In this document: one piece after another, positions 1 to 7,760 of the stretch
Layout: the number at the start of each line of letters is the position of its first letter
Numbering within the stretch: position 1 is the first letter of the stretch
Assembly (NCBI GenBank): GCA_964355945.1
Contig: CAYHGE010000005.1
Span: forward strand, 15,119 to 79,118
DNA length: 64,000 nucleotides
Direction: 5' to 3'
Origin: CAIVAT01 sp964355945
GTDB taxonomy: Bacteria > Bacteroidota > Bacteroidia > Bacteroidales > FEN-979
Program-made: the position numbers and the translations under genes
Notes under the pieces: model-generated
Database searches by the model: none
Told to the model about the DNA's origin: nothing
What the model saw: only the letters and a program-made list of their open reading frames with translations

Positions 1-334
1 GCATGCGATCTTCGCTGGTTTTATCAAGAACAACTTTTCCCTTGTCCGATTTCCGGATCACATAATACATCGCTGGCCCGGGTGAATTGAACACGGTTTT
101 TGCGAGATCGGGAATGGTGTTATCTTCAAACCTGATAAGGAGTTTGAAGGTCGGCCCTCCCGGACGATCGGTGTCAACGAGGGCGGCCGGCTTGTCATTT
201 CGCTGGGATCCGTTTACAGAGACGGTGAACTTTTCCCCTTTTTCGGAAAAGATCACAATGGACTGCTGGGCGCTGGCTTTCCCGGCAACAAGCAATGCCA
301 GGAGAAGCGATAAAAACAGGGTTCTGGTTTTCAT
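1..334 (-). CDS. Secreted DUF4476-like protein, 3' end cut by window edge
   Basis: An open frame runs on the minus strand from an ATG at 332-334 to the window edge, so the C-terminus is missing. It starts with a clear signal peptide (MKTRTLFLSLLLALLVAGKASA) followed by QQSIVIFSEKGEKF, VNGSQRNDKP and FKLLIRFEDN. This pattern resembles the N-terminal half of Bacteroidetes secreted proteins that carry DUF4476 at the C-terminus. That family has no known biochemical role. The resemblance is recalled from family knowledge and was not tested by a search. The gene would be exported to the periplasm or surface and is downstream of the pullulanase on the same strand. Confidence 0.65.
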   Translation of the reverse strand, partial: MKTRTLFLSLLLALLVAGKASAQQSIVIFSEKGEKFTVSVNGSQRNDKPAALVDTDRPGGPTFKLLIRFEDNTIPDLAKTVFNSPGPAMYYVIRKSDKGKVVLDKTSEDRM

Positions 335-393
335 GGTTTTCCGTTAAAAAGTTAGTAGGAATACAAAGTTAATAAACCTTCAGGTCAAAATCA

Positions 394-2433
394 TCATTCC
401 TGGTAAAGGATCATGGCCGAAACCGGTGCAACATCGACAGTAGAAGAAAAAGGCTTACCATCATTATAGAATTGATAATCACAGAGTGCAGCCTTCCAGG
501 TACCGGGAGGCAAAACCACGCTGCTTTTGCGGGAGGCGCCGTTGAATATTACAAGGATCTGCTTCCAGGAATCACCATTCGCATTTTCTTTCAATTGATA
601 AGCAACAAGTTGCGGGTCATTCCCGGGCAGAAAAACCAGGTTTTTCCGGATCATTTCGCTGGTTTGCATCCTGAAGGCAGGATGCGCTTTGCGCAGGGCG
701 ATCAGCTCCCTGTAATAATCAACCATCCTGCGATTTTTGTTTTTAAGTGCCCAGTCGATAAGGTTCACCGAATCCGGCATCTTGTAGGAGTTTTCCTCAC
801 CGCCTTTTGTCCTTTTCATCTCGGCACCGGCGTGTAAAAAAGGGACCCCTTGCGAGGTAAGCACAATGGTGGTGGCAAGTTTATCCATTTTTTCAATATC
901 CTCGGCAGATGCATCAGGCCGGGAAACTTTCAGCTTGTCGTACAAGGTATGATTGTCGTGGCATGAAACATAATTGATCACCTCCCCGGGGTTTTTCGAC
1001 CAGGGCTCTTTGGAGTAATTTACTTTGGAATAGTCGATCTGCGGGTGTTCGCCCGATGCAACTATCCCGAACTTAACGGATTCGGCCATATCCATGGCTC
1101 CGCTGGCAAACCCTGTGCTCTTCCTGTCAAAAACACTGCCTTTAACCGCATCGCGGATATCGTCGCTGAATACCGTAATGCCGTTCATCTTTCCTACATT
1201 TCTCTTGAGGGCACGGTATTTCTCCGGAAGGGGTGAATCACCTGCCGTCCAGCCCTCTCCGTAAATCAGGATGGAAGGATTGATGGCGTGAAGGGTTTCA
1301 GCCACCTTGTCCATTGTTTCCATGTCATGAATGGCCATCAGGTCGAAGCGAAAGCCATCCACATGGTATTCCCTGGCCCAGTATGAAACCGATTCAAGGA
1401 TGAACTTCCGCATCATGGCCCGGTCGGAGGCGGTCTCGTTGCCACATCCAGAAGCATTGCTGTATTTTCCGTCCTTTTCCCATTGCCGGTAATAGTAGCC
1501 GGGAACCAGCAGATCGAAATTCGATTCATAAATCCGCGCCGTATGGTTGTATACAACATCCATAACCACGCCCAGCCCTTTCTGGTGCAGGGACATCACC
1601 ATTTTTTTGAATTCCATGATCCTGACACCGCCATCCTCCGGATTCGTGGAATAGGAACCTTCGGGTACATTGTAGTTTTGCGGATCATATCCCCAGTTAT
1701 ATTGAGGTACCTCAGGTTTTGATTCATCGACCGTGATAAAATCGAATGCCGGCAGCAGGTGCACATGGGTGACCCCCATTTCGGCAATGTGGTCAATACC
1801 GGTGCTCTGACCTGTACTGTTTTTTGTACCGGTTTCGGTAAGACCGATAAATTTCCCCTTGTTTTTTATCCCCGAATTCGGATCCGCCGACAGGTCACGG
1901 ATGTGCAGTTCATAAAGGATGGCATCGACGGGGCTCTTCAGGATGGGCGAATGATCGGTTTCCCAACCTGACGGGTTTGTCAGGTTCAGGTCGATGATCT
2001 CTCCCCGTTTCCCGTTCATCCCCACCGCTTTGGCATAAGGATCGGTCGTTTCATCATTCCATTTCCCGCTGATCCTGGCCTGGAAAGTATAGTACTGATT
2101 TTTCCGGTCACCCTGTAATTCCGCAGTCCAGACTCCGTCGGCATCTTTCCGGCATGAAATCTCCTCCATCAGGTCATTTCCAGTTGAAGTTCTGTAAAAT
2201 TTCAGCTTCATCTCTTCTGCCGGCGGCGACCATACCTTCAGCACGGTCTTTTCCGGAGAGTAAGTAACTCCAAGGTCTTTCCCGTTGTAAGGAGGATAAG
2301 TCCGGTATGGATCATACGCCAGGGATCCCGGATTATCCTGGTTGAGCATCAGCATTTGCTGGGAGAAAAGCCTGGCGGTAAATGCTGAAAACACCCCCGA
2401 AAGGAGGATCAGCAGGATGATGGTTGTCTTCAT
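394..2433 (-). CDS. pulA: Type I pullulanase (GH13 debranching enzyme)
   Basis: This enzyme hydrolyses alpha-1,6 branch points in pullulan, glycogen or starch. A hydrophobic N-terminus (MKTTIILLILLSGVFSAFTARLF) suggests export. A CBM48-like beta-domain follows (about residues 55-150), then a GH13 barrel. Visible GH13 regions are VVMDVVYNHTA (region I), DGFRFDLMAIHD with the nucleophile Asp (region II), ILIYGEGWTAG with the acid Glu (region III) and YVSCHDNHTLYD with the transition-state Asp (region IV). YNWGYDPQNYNVPEGSY is the typical pullulanase signature. I chose the ATG at 2433 rather than the upstream in-frame ATG at 2472 because the signal-like segment begins there. The 679-residue length is normal for this type. 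It probably serves alpha-glucan use. Confidence 0.93.
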   Translation of the reverse strand: MKTTIILLILLSGVFSAFTARLFSQQMLMLNQDNPGSLAYDPYRTYPPYNGKDLGVTYSPEKTVLKVWSPPAEEMKLKFYRTSTGNDLMEEISCRKDADGVWTAELQGDRKNQYYTFQARISGKWNDETTDPYAKAVGMNGKRGEIIDLNLTNPSGWETDHSPILKSPVDAILYELHIRDLSADPNSGIKNKGKFIGLTETGTKNSTGQSTGIDHIAEMGVTHVHLLPAFDFITVDESKPEVPQYNWGYDPQNYNVPEGSYSTNPEDGGVRIMEFKKMVMSLHQKGLGVVMDVVYNHTARIYESNFDLLVPGYYYRQWEKDGKYSNASGCGNETASDRAMMRKFILESVSYWAREYHVDGFRFDLMAIHDMETMDKVAETLHAINPSILIYGEGWTAGDSPLPEKYRALKRNVGKMNGITVFSDDIRDAVKGSVFDRKSTGFASGAMDMAESVKFGIVASGEHPQIDYSKVNYSKEPWSKNPGEVINYVSCHDNHTLYDKLKVSRPDASAEDIEKMDKLATTIVLTSQGVPFLHAGAEMKRTKGGEENSYKMPDSVNLIDWALKNKNRRMVDYYRELIALRKAHPAFRMQTSEMIRKNLVFLPGNDPQLVAYQLKENANGDSWKQILVIFNGASRKSSVVLPPGTWKAALCDYQFYNDGKPFSSTVDVAPVSAMILYQE

Positions 2434-2452
2434 AATGTTTTGCGTTGGTATA

Positions 2453-2889
2453 TCAGAGCGCAAAGGTATCATTTACCCAATTAATGCCAATCTGTTGCTC
2501 GAATTTCTCAAGTTTTAACAGGATGTCTTTGTGTGTCATCAGCATTTCACGCATTTTGGTGAATACCCTGATAATACGGATGTTTGTCTCTATGGCTTTT
2601 TTACTGTTTAAAATGCATGAAAGCATGGTTACCCCCTGCTCTGTAAAGCAATAAGGAGGATAGCGCAAGCCCATTCTGTCACGATTGGAGGTCACAAATT
2701 GTGACCTCCAATTTTGGAATTCATCATCAGTCATTTCAAACATGAAATCTTCAGGAAACCTTTCGATTTGACGCTTAACAGCTTGTTTTAATACTTTTGT
2801 TCCGATACCATAAAGTTTTGCCAGATCCCTGTCAATCATTACTTTTTGCCCTCTGATCTGGTAAATTTTACTGATGATTGTTTCTTCCG
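2453..2889 (-). pseudogene. ORF6N-domain protein, copy 1, 5'-truncated
   Basis: This frame is homologous to the intact ORF6N protein at 4632-5174. ORF6N is a putative DNA-binding domain found in phage-related and bacterial proteins. The frame reads PEETIISKIYQIRGQKVMIDRDLAKLYGI from about 2889, but an in-frame TAA lies a few codons upstream and no ATG precedes the conserved start. Only an internal ATG at 2839 remains. The C-terminus also diverges after EKFEQQIG and ends early. The missing 5' end is replaced by a block of palindromic repeats at 2905-2986. A shortened but expressed protein from 2839 (128 residues) is possible, but loss of function is more likely. Confidence 0.65.
2489..2584. 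repeat. 96-bp direct repeat, copy A (within ORF6N copy 1)
   Basis: This stretch is identical to 4743-4838 in the intact ORF6N gene. The two copies are in the same orientation about 2.25 kb apart and flank the T9SS gene. It is the best conserved part of an otherwise diverged gene pair, suggesting recent duplication or gene conversion. Confidence 0.85.
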
Positions 2890-2904
2890 GAATAACGGGA
2901 TAAC

Positions 2905-2986
2905 GCCCTTTCAGGGCTTATAATTGCTCCTGATTAGATCCGATGGGCTACACCCATCGTTTAATATATTGCGCCCCATTCGGGGC
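2905..2986. repeat. Cluster of three short hairpins
   Basis: Three perfect stem-loops lie in 82 bases: GCCCT-TTC-AGGGC at 2905-2917, CGATGGG-CTACA-CCCATCG at 2941-2959 and GCCCC-ATTC-GGGGC at 2973-2986. The block sits between a T9SS gene and the truncated ORF6N copy and replaces that gene's 5' end. It resembles dispersed palindromic intergenic repeats seen in Bacteroidetes genomes. No coding function is visible. Confidence 0.6.
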
Positions 2987-3021
2987 TGTGTTCTCGTTAT
3001 ATGTTAACCCCGAAACTTGAG

Positions 3022-4512
3022 TTATTTAAAACTGATTTTTATGCTTCCTGCATTTTTCCCATTCATGTCGGTGATTGTAAGGAGGTAGAGGCCGGATGGC
3101 AGAAGATTGCGAAGCAGGATAAAGGGATTTGAAGTTGCATCTCCTTCTTGGACCTTTATGCCCGAGTAGTTGAAAAGCACATACCGGAATTTCTGACCCT
3201 CTCTGGAGTTACGCAGCAGAATCCGGGTTTCAGTTCCAGCCGGATTCGGGAATGCTTCAACTAAAGGCCCAACTGGAATTATACCAAAGTCAGTTCCAGT
3301 GAGGATGAAACAATCCGTTGCTACAGGTGTTCCCCAGGTCTCCGCTCCCTTTTTGAAATAAACCAGTTCATTATTGTATTGTTCCGGGTAATAATCGAAA
3401 TAACAATACCCGTAATTCGTTAAACCCAGCCCCGGTACATACCAGGATACAGGGCCCGATATTTCAAATGGATCAATATAACAATTTACACCTCCATCGT
3501 AAAGATAACCGTTACTATTAATGATTTGAACCTGCCGGTTGTTGTATTCACTGAATGTTCTTGCCACTGCTTTGGCCACCCAACCACTCCTTGAAAATTC
3601 ATCCGGCATAAGGGATAGCTCATTGTCATTTGAAAGCTGAATGAAATTATAGAATTGATCCACCGTATCATGCAGGGTAGTTGTATTTGTAGGAGGTTGC
3701 GCATACCAGCTCTTTCTGCATGTCTCAACATGGTAACGCACCGAGTCAGGGTTTCCATAGGTCGTCTTTCCAAGTATTCTGTTGATGTATTTCCAATTGA
3801 ATGTAGATGAACCATAGGATTGAAACCCTGAATAATGAAACTCATCACCGATATCATAATTATACACATCGGCCCAGGTAAAGGGTTGAATGCCTGTTGG
3901 AGGCGTGGTTTTACCGATCAGGTTCAATTCAACGGTGTCGAACGGTGTCCAATAGATGTCATAAATTTTCGATAGTCCGAAATGCTGGCTGAGTTTGATC
4001 GTTTTCTGATTGAAGATGTTAGGAAAGGTGTTGTTGAAACTGTTTCTGGCCTGCAGAGAGATAACCTTCACAAGGTCTGTGGTTCCTGCAACACTATCCG
4101 TTATGATGGCCGTGACTTTTGCCTCTAGATAACAATCCACACTGTCGGGAAGAGAACAGAACCGCCACGACTCATTGAGGCTGGCCTGGGAATTCAACCG
4201 GATGGTATCATTCATCTTGTTGAAAAACATAAACCATCCGTCGTGGGTTTTAAAAACTTTTAACCCGAGGACATCTCCGCTTGTGGTATCCCTGCACTGA
4301 CCGGAAAAAGTCGATGAGTCGCGGATTGCGCGATACGAATAAAACAGGGTGTCTGAATTTCCAATAACTTGTATCGAATCCTGCCGGAAGGCGTTAAAGT
4401 AGCCGTCACTCCCCTTGAAAAATGTAATACCATGGCTGCAAATGTTCTGGAAATTCTGCGAAAAAAGGATATTTGCACAGAATAATAGAACCGGAATCAG
4501 CGCTTTTTTCAT
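3022..4512 (-). CDS. T9SS-secreted protein of unknown function
   Basis: The chosen ATG at 4512 gives MKKALIPVLLFCANILFSQ, a good signal peptide; the upstream in-frame ATG at 4575 would add a poor hydrophilic extension. The body (about 400 residues) is rich in aromatic residues, Asn and Thr and has no domain I recognise. The C-terminus (PNPAGTETRILLRNS ... LLPSGLYLLTITD ... SIKISFK) is a type A Por secretion sorting domain, predicting export across the outer membrane by T9SS and surface attachment or release. It lies between the two ORF6N copies. Its function is unknown. Confidence 0.85.
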   Translation of the reverse strand: MKKALIPVLLFCANILFSQNFQNICSHGITFFKGSDGYFNAFRQDSIQVIGNSDTLFYSYRAIRDSSTFSGQCRDTTSGDVLGLKVFKTHDGWFMFFNKMNDTIRLNSQASLNESWRFCSLPDSVDCYLEAKVTAIITDSVAGTTDLVKVISLQARNSFNNTFPNIFNQKTIKLSQHFGLSKIYDIYWTPFDTVELNLIGKTTPPTGIQPFTWADVYNYDIGDEFHYSGFQSYGSSTFNWKYINRILGKTTYGNPDSVRYHVETCRKSWYAQPPTNTTTLHDTVDQFYNFIQLSNDNELSLMPDEFSRSGWVAKAVARTFSEYNNRQVQIINSNGYLYDGGVNCYIDPFEISGPVSWYVPGLGLTNYGYCYFDYYPEQYNNELVYFKKGAETWGTPVATDCFILTGTDFGIIPVGPLVEAFPNPAGTETRILLRNSREGQKFRYVLFNYSGIKVQEGDATSNPFILLRNLLPSGLYLLTITDMNGKNAGSIKISFK

Positions 4513-4631
4513 AAATTTATTATTGCTTTTGTAAATATAGGCATAAAATTCCATAACTAAATCCTGAATTTTCATTCAAAGCCTCCAACCATGATTTTGG
4601 GGATAAAAACCGTTTTAGTGTTGGAAGCATT

Positions 4632-5174
4632 TTATTTTTCCGAATTCCTTTTATAACCAATCTGGCGTCTGGGCTCTTCCGGTTGATCCAGAAACTGCTT
4701 AAGTGCCTTGAAGATCACTTGTATGTTATCGGTATTCCTGCAAATCTGTTGCTCGAATTTCTCAAGTTTTAACAGGATGTCTTTGTGTGTCATCAGCATT
4801 TCACGCATTTTGGTGAATACCCTGATAATACGGATGTTGGTCTCTATGGCTTGCTTGCTCTTTAAAACACAAGACAACATTGTGACACCTTGTTCCGTAA
4901 AACAAAAGGGATTGTAGCGTAGGCCAATCATGTCAGATTTGGAGGACGCAATTTGCGTCCTCCAAATCTGAAACTCTTCATTTGACAATTCAAACATGAA
5001 GTCTTCAGGAAACCGTTCAATGTTGCGCCTTACCGCTTCTTTTAGCCTCTTGGCTTCAATTCCAAATAATTCTGCCAGGTCGCGATCTATCATTACTTTC
5101 AGACCTCTGATCTGGTAAATTTTACTGATGATTGTTTCTTCCGGAATACCAGGATTATTTTCTTTGTTTTCCAT
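4632..5174 (-). CDS. ORF6N-domain protein, intact copy
   Basis: A 180-residue protein starting MENKENNPGIPEETI (ATG at 5174; another in-frame ATG at 5198 adds eight residues). The ORF6N domain occupies roughly residues 15-105, with IYQIRGLKVMIDRDLAELFGI, RFPEDFMFEL and FCFTEQGVTMLSCVL as landmarks. A probably helical tail contains KMREMLMTHKDILLKLEKFEQQI. ORF6N is linked to KilA-N/Bro-type phage DNA-binding proteins, and chromosomal copies are common in Bacteroidetes. This copy shares a 96-bp identical stretch (4743-4838) with the truncated copy at 2489-2584. Function in the host is unknown; a phage-derived regulator is plausible. Confidence 0.85.
   Translation of the reverse strand: MENKENNPGIPEETIISKIYQIRGLKVMIDRDLAELFGIEAKRLKEAVRRNIERFPEDFMFELSNEEFQIWRTQIASSKSDMIGLRYNPFCFTEQGVTMLSCVLKSKQAIETNIRIIRVFTKMREMLMTHKDILLKLEKFEQQICRNTDNIQVIFKALKQFLDQPEEPRRQIGYKRNSEK
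4743..4838. repeat. 96-bp direct repeat, copy B (within intact ORF6N gene)
   Basis: Exact match of 2489-2584. It encodes the helical region around VFTKMREMLMTHKDILLKL. Recombination between the two copies would delete the intervening T9SS gene. Confidence 0.85.
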
Positions 5175-5298
5175 GTTCGTTGGATTTTGTGGTTTCACAG
5201 TTTAATTCGTGAATCTGTTTGTTTATTGCTTAATCGGTTATTTTGCAAAAGGTAATCCGGTTTTATGAAAAAAAAATAGTTGTAATTTGCAACTCAAT

Positions 5299-5733
5299 AT
5301 GATATACGGCATCGGAACAGACATCATCGAAGTGGCCCGCATCCAGAAAGTGATGGAGCGCGACCTCGGTTTCAGGGATAAGATCTTCACCCCCGGCGAG
5401 ATCGCCTATTGTGAAACCAAAAAGCATAAGTATGAAAATTATGCTGCCCGTTTTTCGGCCAAGGAGGCTTTTCTCAAAGCCATCGGCACAGGCTGGCGGT
5501 TCGGTATCCGCTTCGGCGACATCGACATCTTCCATGATGATCTTGGCAAGCCTCACATCCAAACAATTGGAGTTGCTAAAGAATTAACAGAACGTTTGTC
5601 AATTTCAAAAATACATGTATCTTTATCGCATCTAAAAGAGATGGCAACTGCCATCGTTATTCTCGAGTGTGAAATTGATGAAACTGTTAATTCTGGCCTA
5701 TGTCAAACATCGGATCCTACGACGAACGTGTAA
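5299..5733 (+). CDS. acpS: Holo-[acyl-carrier-protein] synthase
   Basis: AcpS transfers the 4'-phosphopantetheine arm from coenzyme A to a serine of acyl carrier protein. Landmarks are MIYGIGTDIIEVARI at the N-terminus (Mg-binding Asp), FTPGEIAYC, and YAARFSAKEAFLKAIGTGW (catalytic F-A-x-K-E-A type motif), then HVSLSHLKEMATAIVI. The ATG at 5299 was chosen over one at 5287 because the conserved family start is MIYGIGTD. The last 34 bases overlap the next gene, so the two are translationally coupled. A lone acyl carrier protein gene follows in the same operon and is the obvious local substrate. The C-terminal 15-20 residues beyond the usual family end look unconserved. Confidence 0.93.
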   Translation: MIYGIGTDIIEVARIQKVMERDLGFRDKIFTPGEIAYCETKKHKYENYAARFSAKEAFLKAIGTGWRFGIRFGDIDIFHDDLGKPHIQTIGVAKELTERLSISKIHVSLSHLKEMATAIVILECEIDETVNSGLCQTSDPTTNV

Positions 5734-7403
5734 AAAACTTCAACTGGAACATTGCTGAAAAAGAACTGGACTATAATCCCGGCGACCCCATCAACATCGG
5801 CTGGTACTGCTCCGACCGCATCTGTGAAAAGGGTTTTGGCAACAAACCTGCCCTGATCTGGGAAGGATCAACCGGCAATGAAAAGCGTTATACCTACAAT
5901 GATTTAAGGCTTAACAGCAATGCCATCGGGCAGTTTCTCCGCAACCTGGGGGTCAAACCCGAAGAACGGGTATGCCTCTTCATGGATAAAATTCCCGAAC
6001 TCTACATCGGTTTCCTGGGAATTCTGAAGATGGGAGGAATTGCTCAGCCGCTGTTCTCTGCTTTTGGTGATGAGTCACTGTTTGTCCGCCTCGACAATGC
6101 ACAAACCACCGCCATCATCACCCAGAAAAAACATGCTCCCAAGGTGCGCAAGATCATGGAGAAGATGCCCTATCTCAAACACATGATCATCGTTGATGCA
6201 GACCCGGCAAAACCGCTCCTCGACCGCGAAGTGGCATTCGACATGGAAAAGGCCGAAATGGTTGGACATTTCACCGTTCATCCCACGTATGCCGAATCAC
6301 CGTCGGTGCTTCATTATACCTCCGGAACCACCGGACAGCCAAAAGGGGTGAAACATGTTCACTATTCGCTGATCTCGCAATACCTTTCCTCAAAGTGGGT
6401 GCTCGATTTACAGGCAAACGACATCTACTGGTGTACCGCTGATCCGGGATGGGTTACGGGCACTTCATACGGGATTATCGGCGCCTTCAGCAATGGCGTG
6501 ACCCAGTGTGTACTGGATGCAGGTTTTTCTGCCGACAACTGGTACCGGTTTATCGAAAAGCACAAGATCAGCATGTGGTATTCGGCACCCACAGCCATCC
6601 GCTCATTGATGAAAGCCGGCGACGAAGTGATCAAAAAATATGACTTATCATCGCTCCGTCACCTTGCCTCTGTGGGTGAGCCGCTCAACAGCGAAGCGGT
6701 GATCTGGTCTGAGAAGGTTTTTGGCAAACCATTTCTCGACACCTACTGGCAAACCGAAACCGGCTCGATGATGATCACCAACTTCCCCGGAATGAAGATC
6801 AAGCCCGGCTCGATGGGCAAGCCTTTCCCCGGAATAACAGCCACGGTGATCGATGCCGAAACCCTGGAGCCCTTTGGCGAACCGGGTAAAATAGGACTGA
6901 TCGCCATCCGCCCGGGATGGCCTTCGATGATGCGCACCTACTGGCGCAACGAAGAGACCTATCAGAAGAAATTTCAGAATGGATGGTACCTGCCCGGCGA
7001 CCGCTCCAGCATCGACAAGGAGGGTTATTTCTGGTTTGTGGGGCGCGACGATGATGTGATCAATACGGGAGGGCACCTGGTGAGCCCGTTTGAGGTGGAA
7101 TCTGCCCTGCTGGAACACCCGGCGGTAGCCGAATCAGCCGTTGTGGCCAAGCCCGACTTCGTGAACATGGAGGTGGTGAAAGCCTTTGTGACCTTGAAGC
7201 CCGGCTTTGTGGGCAGCAAAGATCTCGACCTCGAAATCATGAATTTTGTGCGCAAGAAATTGTCGCCGCTGGCCATGCCGCAGGAGATCGAGTTTGTCGA
7301 TACCCTTCCCAAAACCCGAAGCGGCAAAATCATGCGCCGCATCCTGCATGCAAAAGAATGGGGCGAAGAGATCGGGGATACATCAACCCTGGAAGATGAT
7401 TAA
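5700..7403 (+). CDS. Acetyl-/acyl-CoA synthetase-like AMP-forming ligase
   Basis: A member of the adenylate-forming ANL superfamily, which activates a carboxylic acid with ATP and transfers it to a thiol (CoA or a carrier protein). Motifs in order are HYTSGTTGQPKGVKH (P-loop), WCTADPGWVTGTSYG, TYWQTETGS (A5), NGWYLPGDRSSIDKEGYFWFVGRDDDVI (A7/A8) and the catalytic lysine region PKTRSGKIMRR (A10). The sequence most resembles AcsA-type acetyl-CoA synthetases, suggesting a short acyl substrate. Its position between acpS and an acyl carrier protein gene leaves open that it loads the carrier protein directly. Length (567) is normal. Downstream come the carrier protein and a Kbl-type enzyme on the same strand. 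Confidence 0.9.
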   Translation: MSNIGSYDERVKNFNWNIAEKELDYNPGDPINIGWYCSDRICEKGFGNKPALIWEGSTGNEKRYTYNDLRLNSNAIGQFLRNLGVKPEERVCLFMDKIPELYIGFLGILKMGGIAQPLFSAFGDESLFVRLDNAQTTAIITQKKHAPKVRKIMEKMPYLKHMIIVDADPAKPLLDREVAFDMEKAEMVGHFTVHPTYAESPSVLHYTSGTTGQPKGVKHVHYSLISQYLSSKWVLDLQANDIYWCTADPGWVTGTSYGIIGAFSNGVTQCVLDAGFSADNWYRFIEKHKISMWYSAPTAIRSLMKAGDEVIKKYDLSSLRHLASVGEPLNSEAVIWSEKVFGKPFLDTYWQTETGSMMITNFPGMKIKPGSMGKPFPGITATVIDAETLEPFGEPGKIGLIAIRPGWPSMMRTYWRNEETYQKKFQNGWYLPGDRSSIDKEGYFWFVGRDDDVINTGGHLVSPFEVESALLEHPAVAESAVVAKPDFVNMEVVKAFVTLKPGFVGSKDLDLEIMNFVRKKLSPLAMPQEIEFVDTLPKTRSGKIMRRILHAKEWGEEIGDTSTLEDD

Positions 7404-7409
7404 TCCGTA

Positions 7410-7431
7410 GATACGCGGCATGCCGCGTATC
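7410..7431. repeat. 22-bp perfect palindrome
   Basis: The block is its own reverse complement: half-site GATACGCGGCA at 7410-7420 followed by its mirror. With one mismatch the pairing extends to 28 bp (7407-7434). It lies in the 104-bp spacer between the synthetase and the acyl carrier protein gene. It has no T tract, so it is not a typical terminator. It resembles dispersed REP-like palindromes with GTAGA-type flanks, or could act as an mRNA processing or stability hairpin. Confidence 0.75.
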
Positions 7432-7507
7432 CACATGTACCCCTGTGAAAAACTTTGTGATTAGAGAAAATAATTATTAACCCAATAATGAATAGGAGAA
7501 CAAAACC

Positions 7508-7750
7508 ATGGACGAAATGCAGGAAATCATCAAAGCTTACGTAGTCAAAGAATATGTTGAAGATGACACAGAGTTAACCTACGATTCTCCGCTGATTTCA
7601 GGCGGAATCGTTGACAGTTTCTCAATGGTATCGCTGAAACGGTTCCTTGAGAACAAATATAAAATCTCTATTCCGGATGACAGGGCTACCCCTGAAGCAT
7701 TCGACTCGGTGAACAAGATCTGTGCACTGGTAAAGGAATTTGTAAAATAA
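7508..7750 (+). CDS. Acyl carrier protein (dedicated, non-FAS type)
   Basis: An 80-residue acidic carrier protein. The phosphopantetheine serine is expected in GGIVDSFSMVSLKRF (about residues 31-45), with the Asp-Ser pair typical of the family but in a GIVDS rather than GADSL context. This is common in specialised carrier proteins rather than the fatty-acid-synthesis ACP. The helix-rich remainder (NKYKISIPDDRATPEAFDSVNKI) fits the fold. It sits between an AMP-forming ligase and a Kbl-type enzyme, downstream of acpS, so it probably carries the acyl group used by those enzymes. A GGAGG motif follows immediately for the next gene. Confidence 0.88.
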   Translation: MDEMQEIIKAYVVKEYVEDDTELTYDSPLISGGIVDSFSMVSLKRFLENKYKISIPDDRATPEAFDSVNKICALVKEFVK

Positions 7751-7760
7751 GGAGGGAAAA

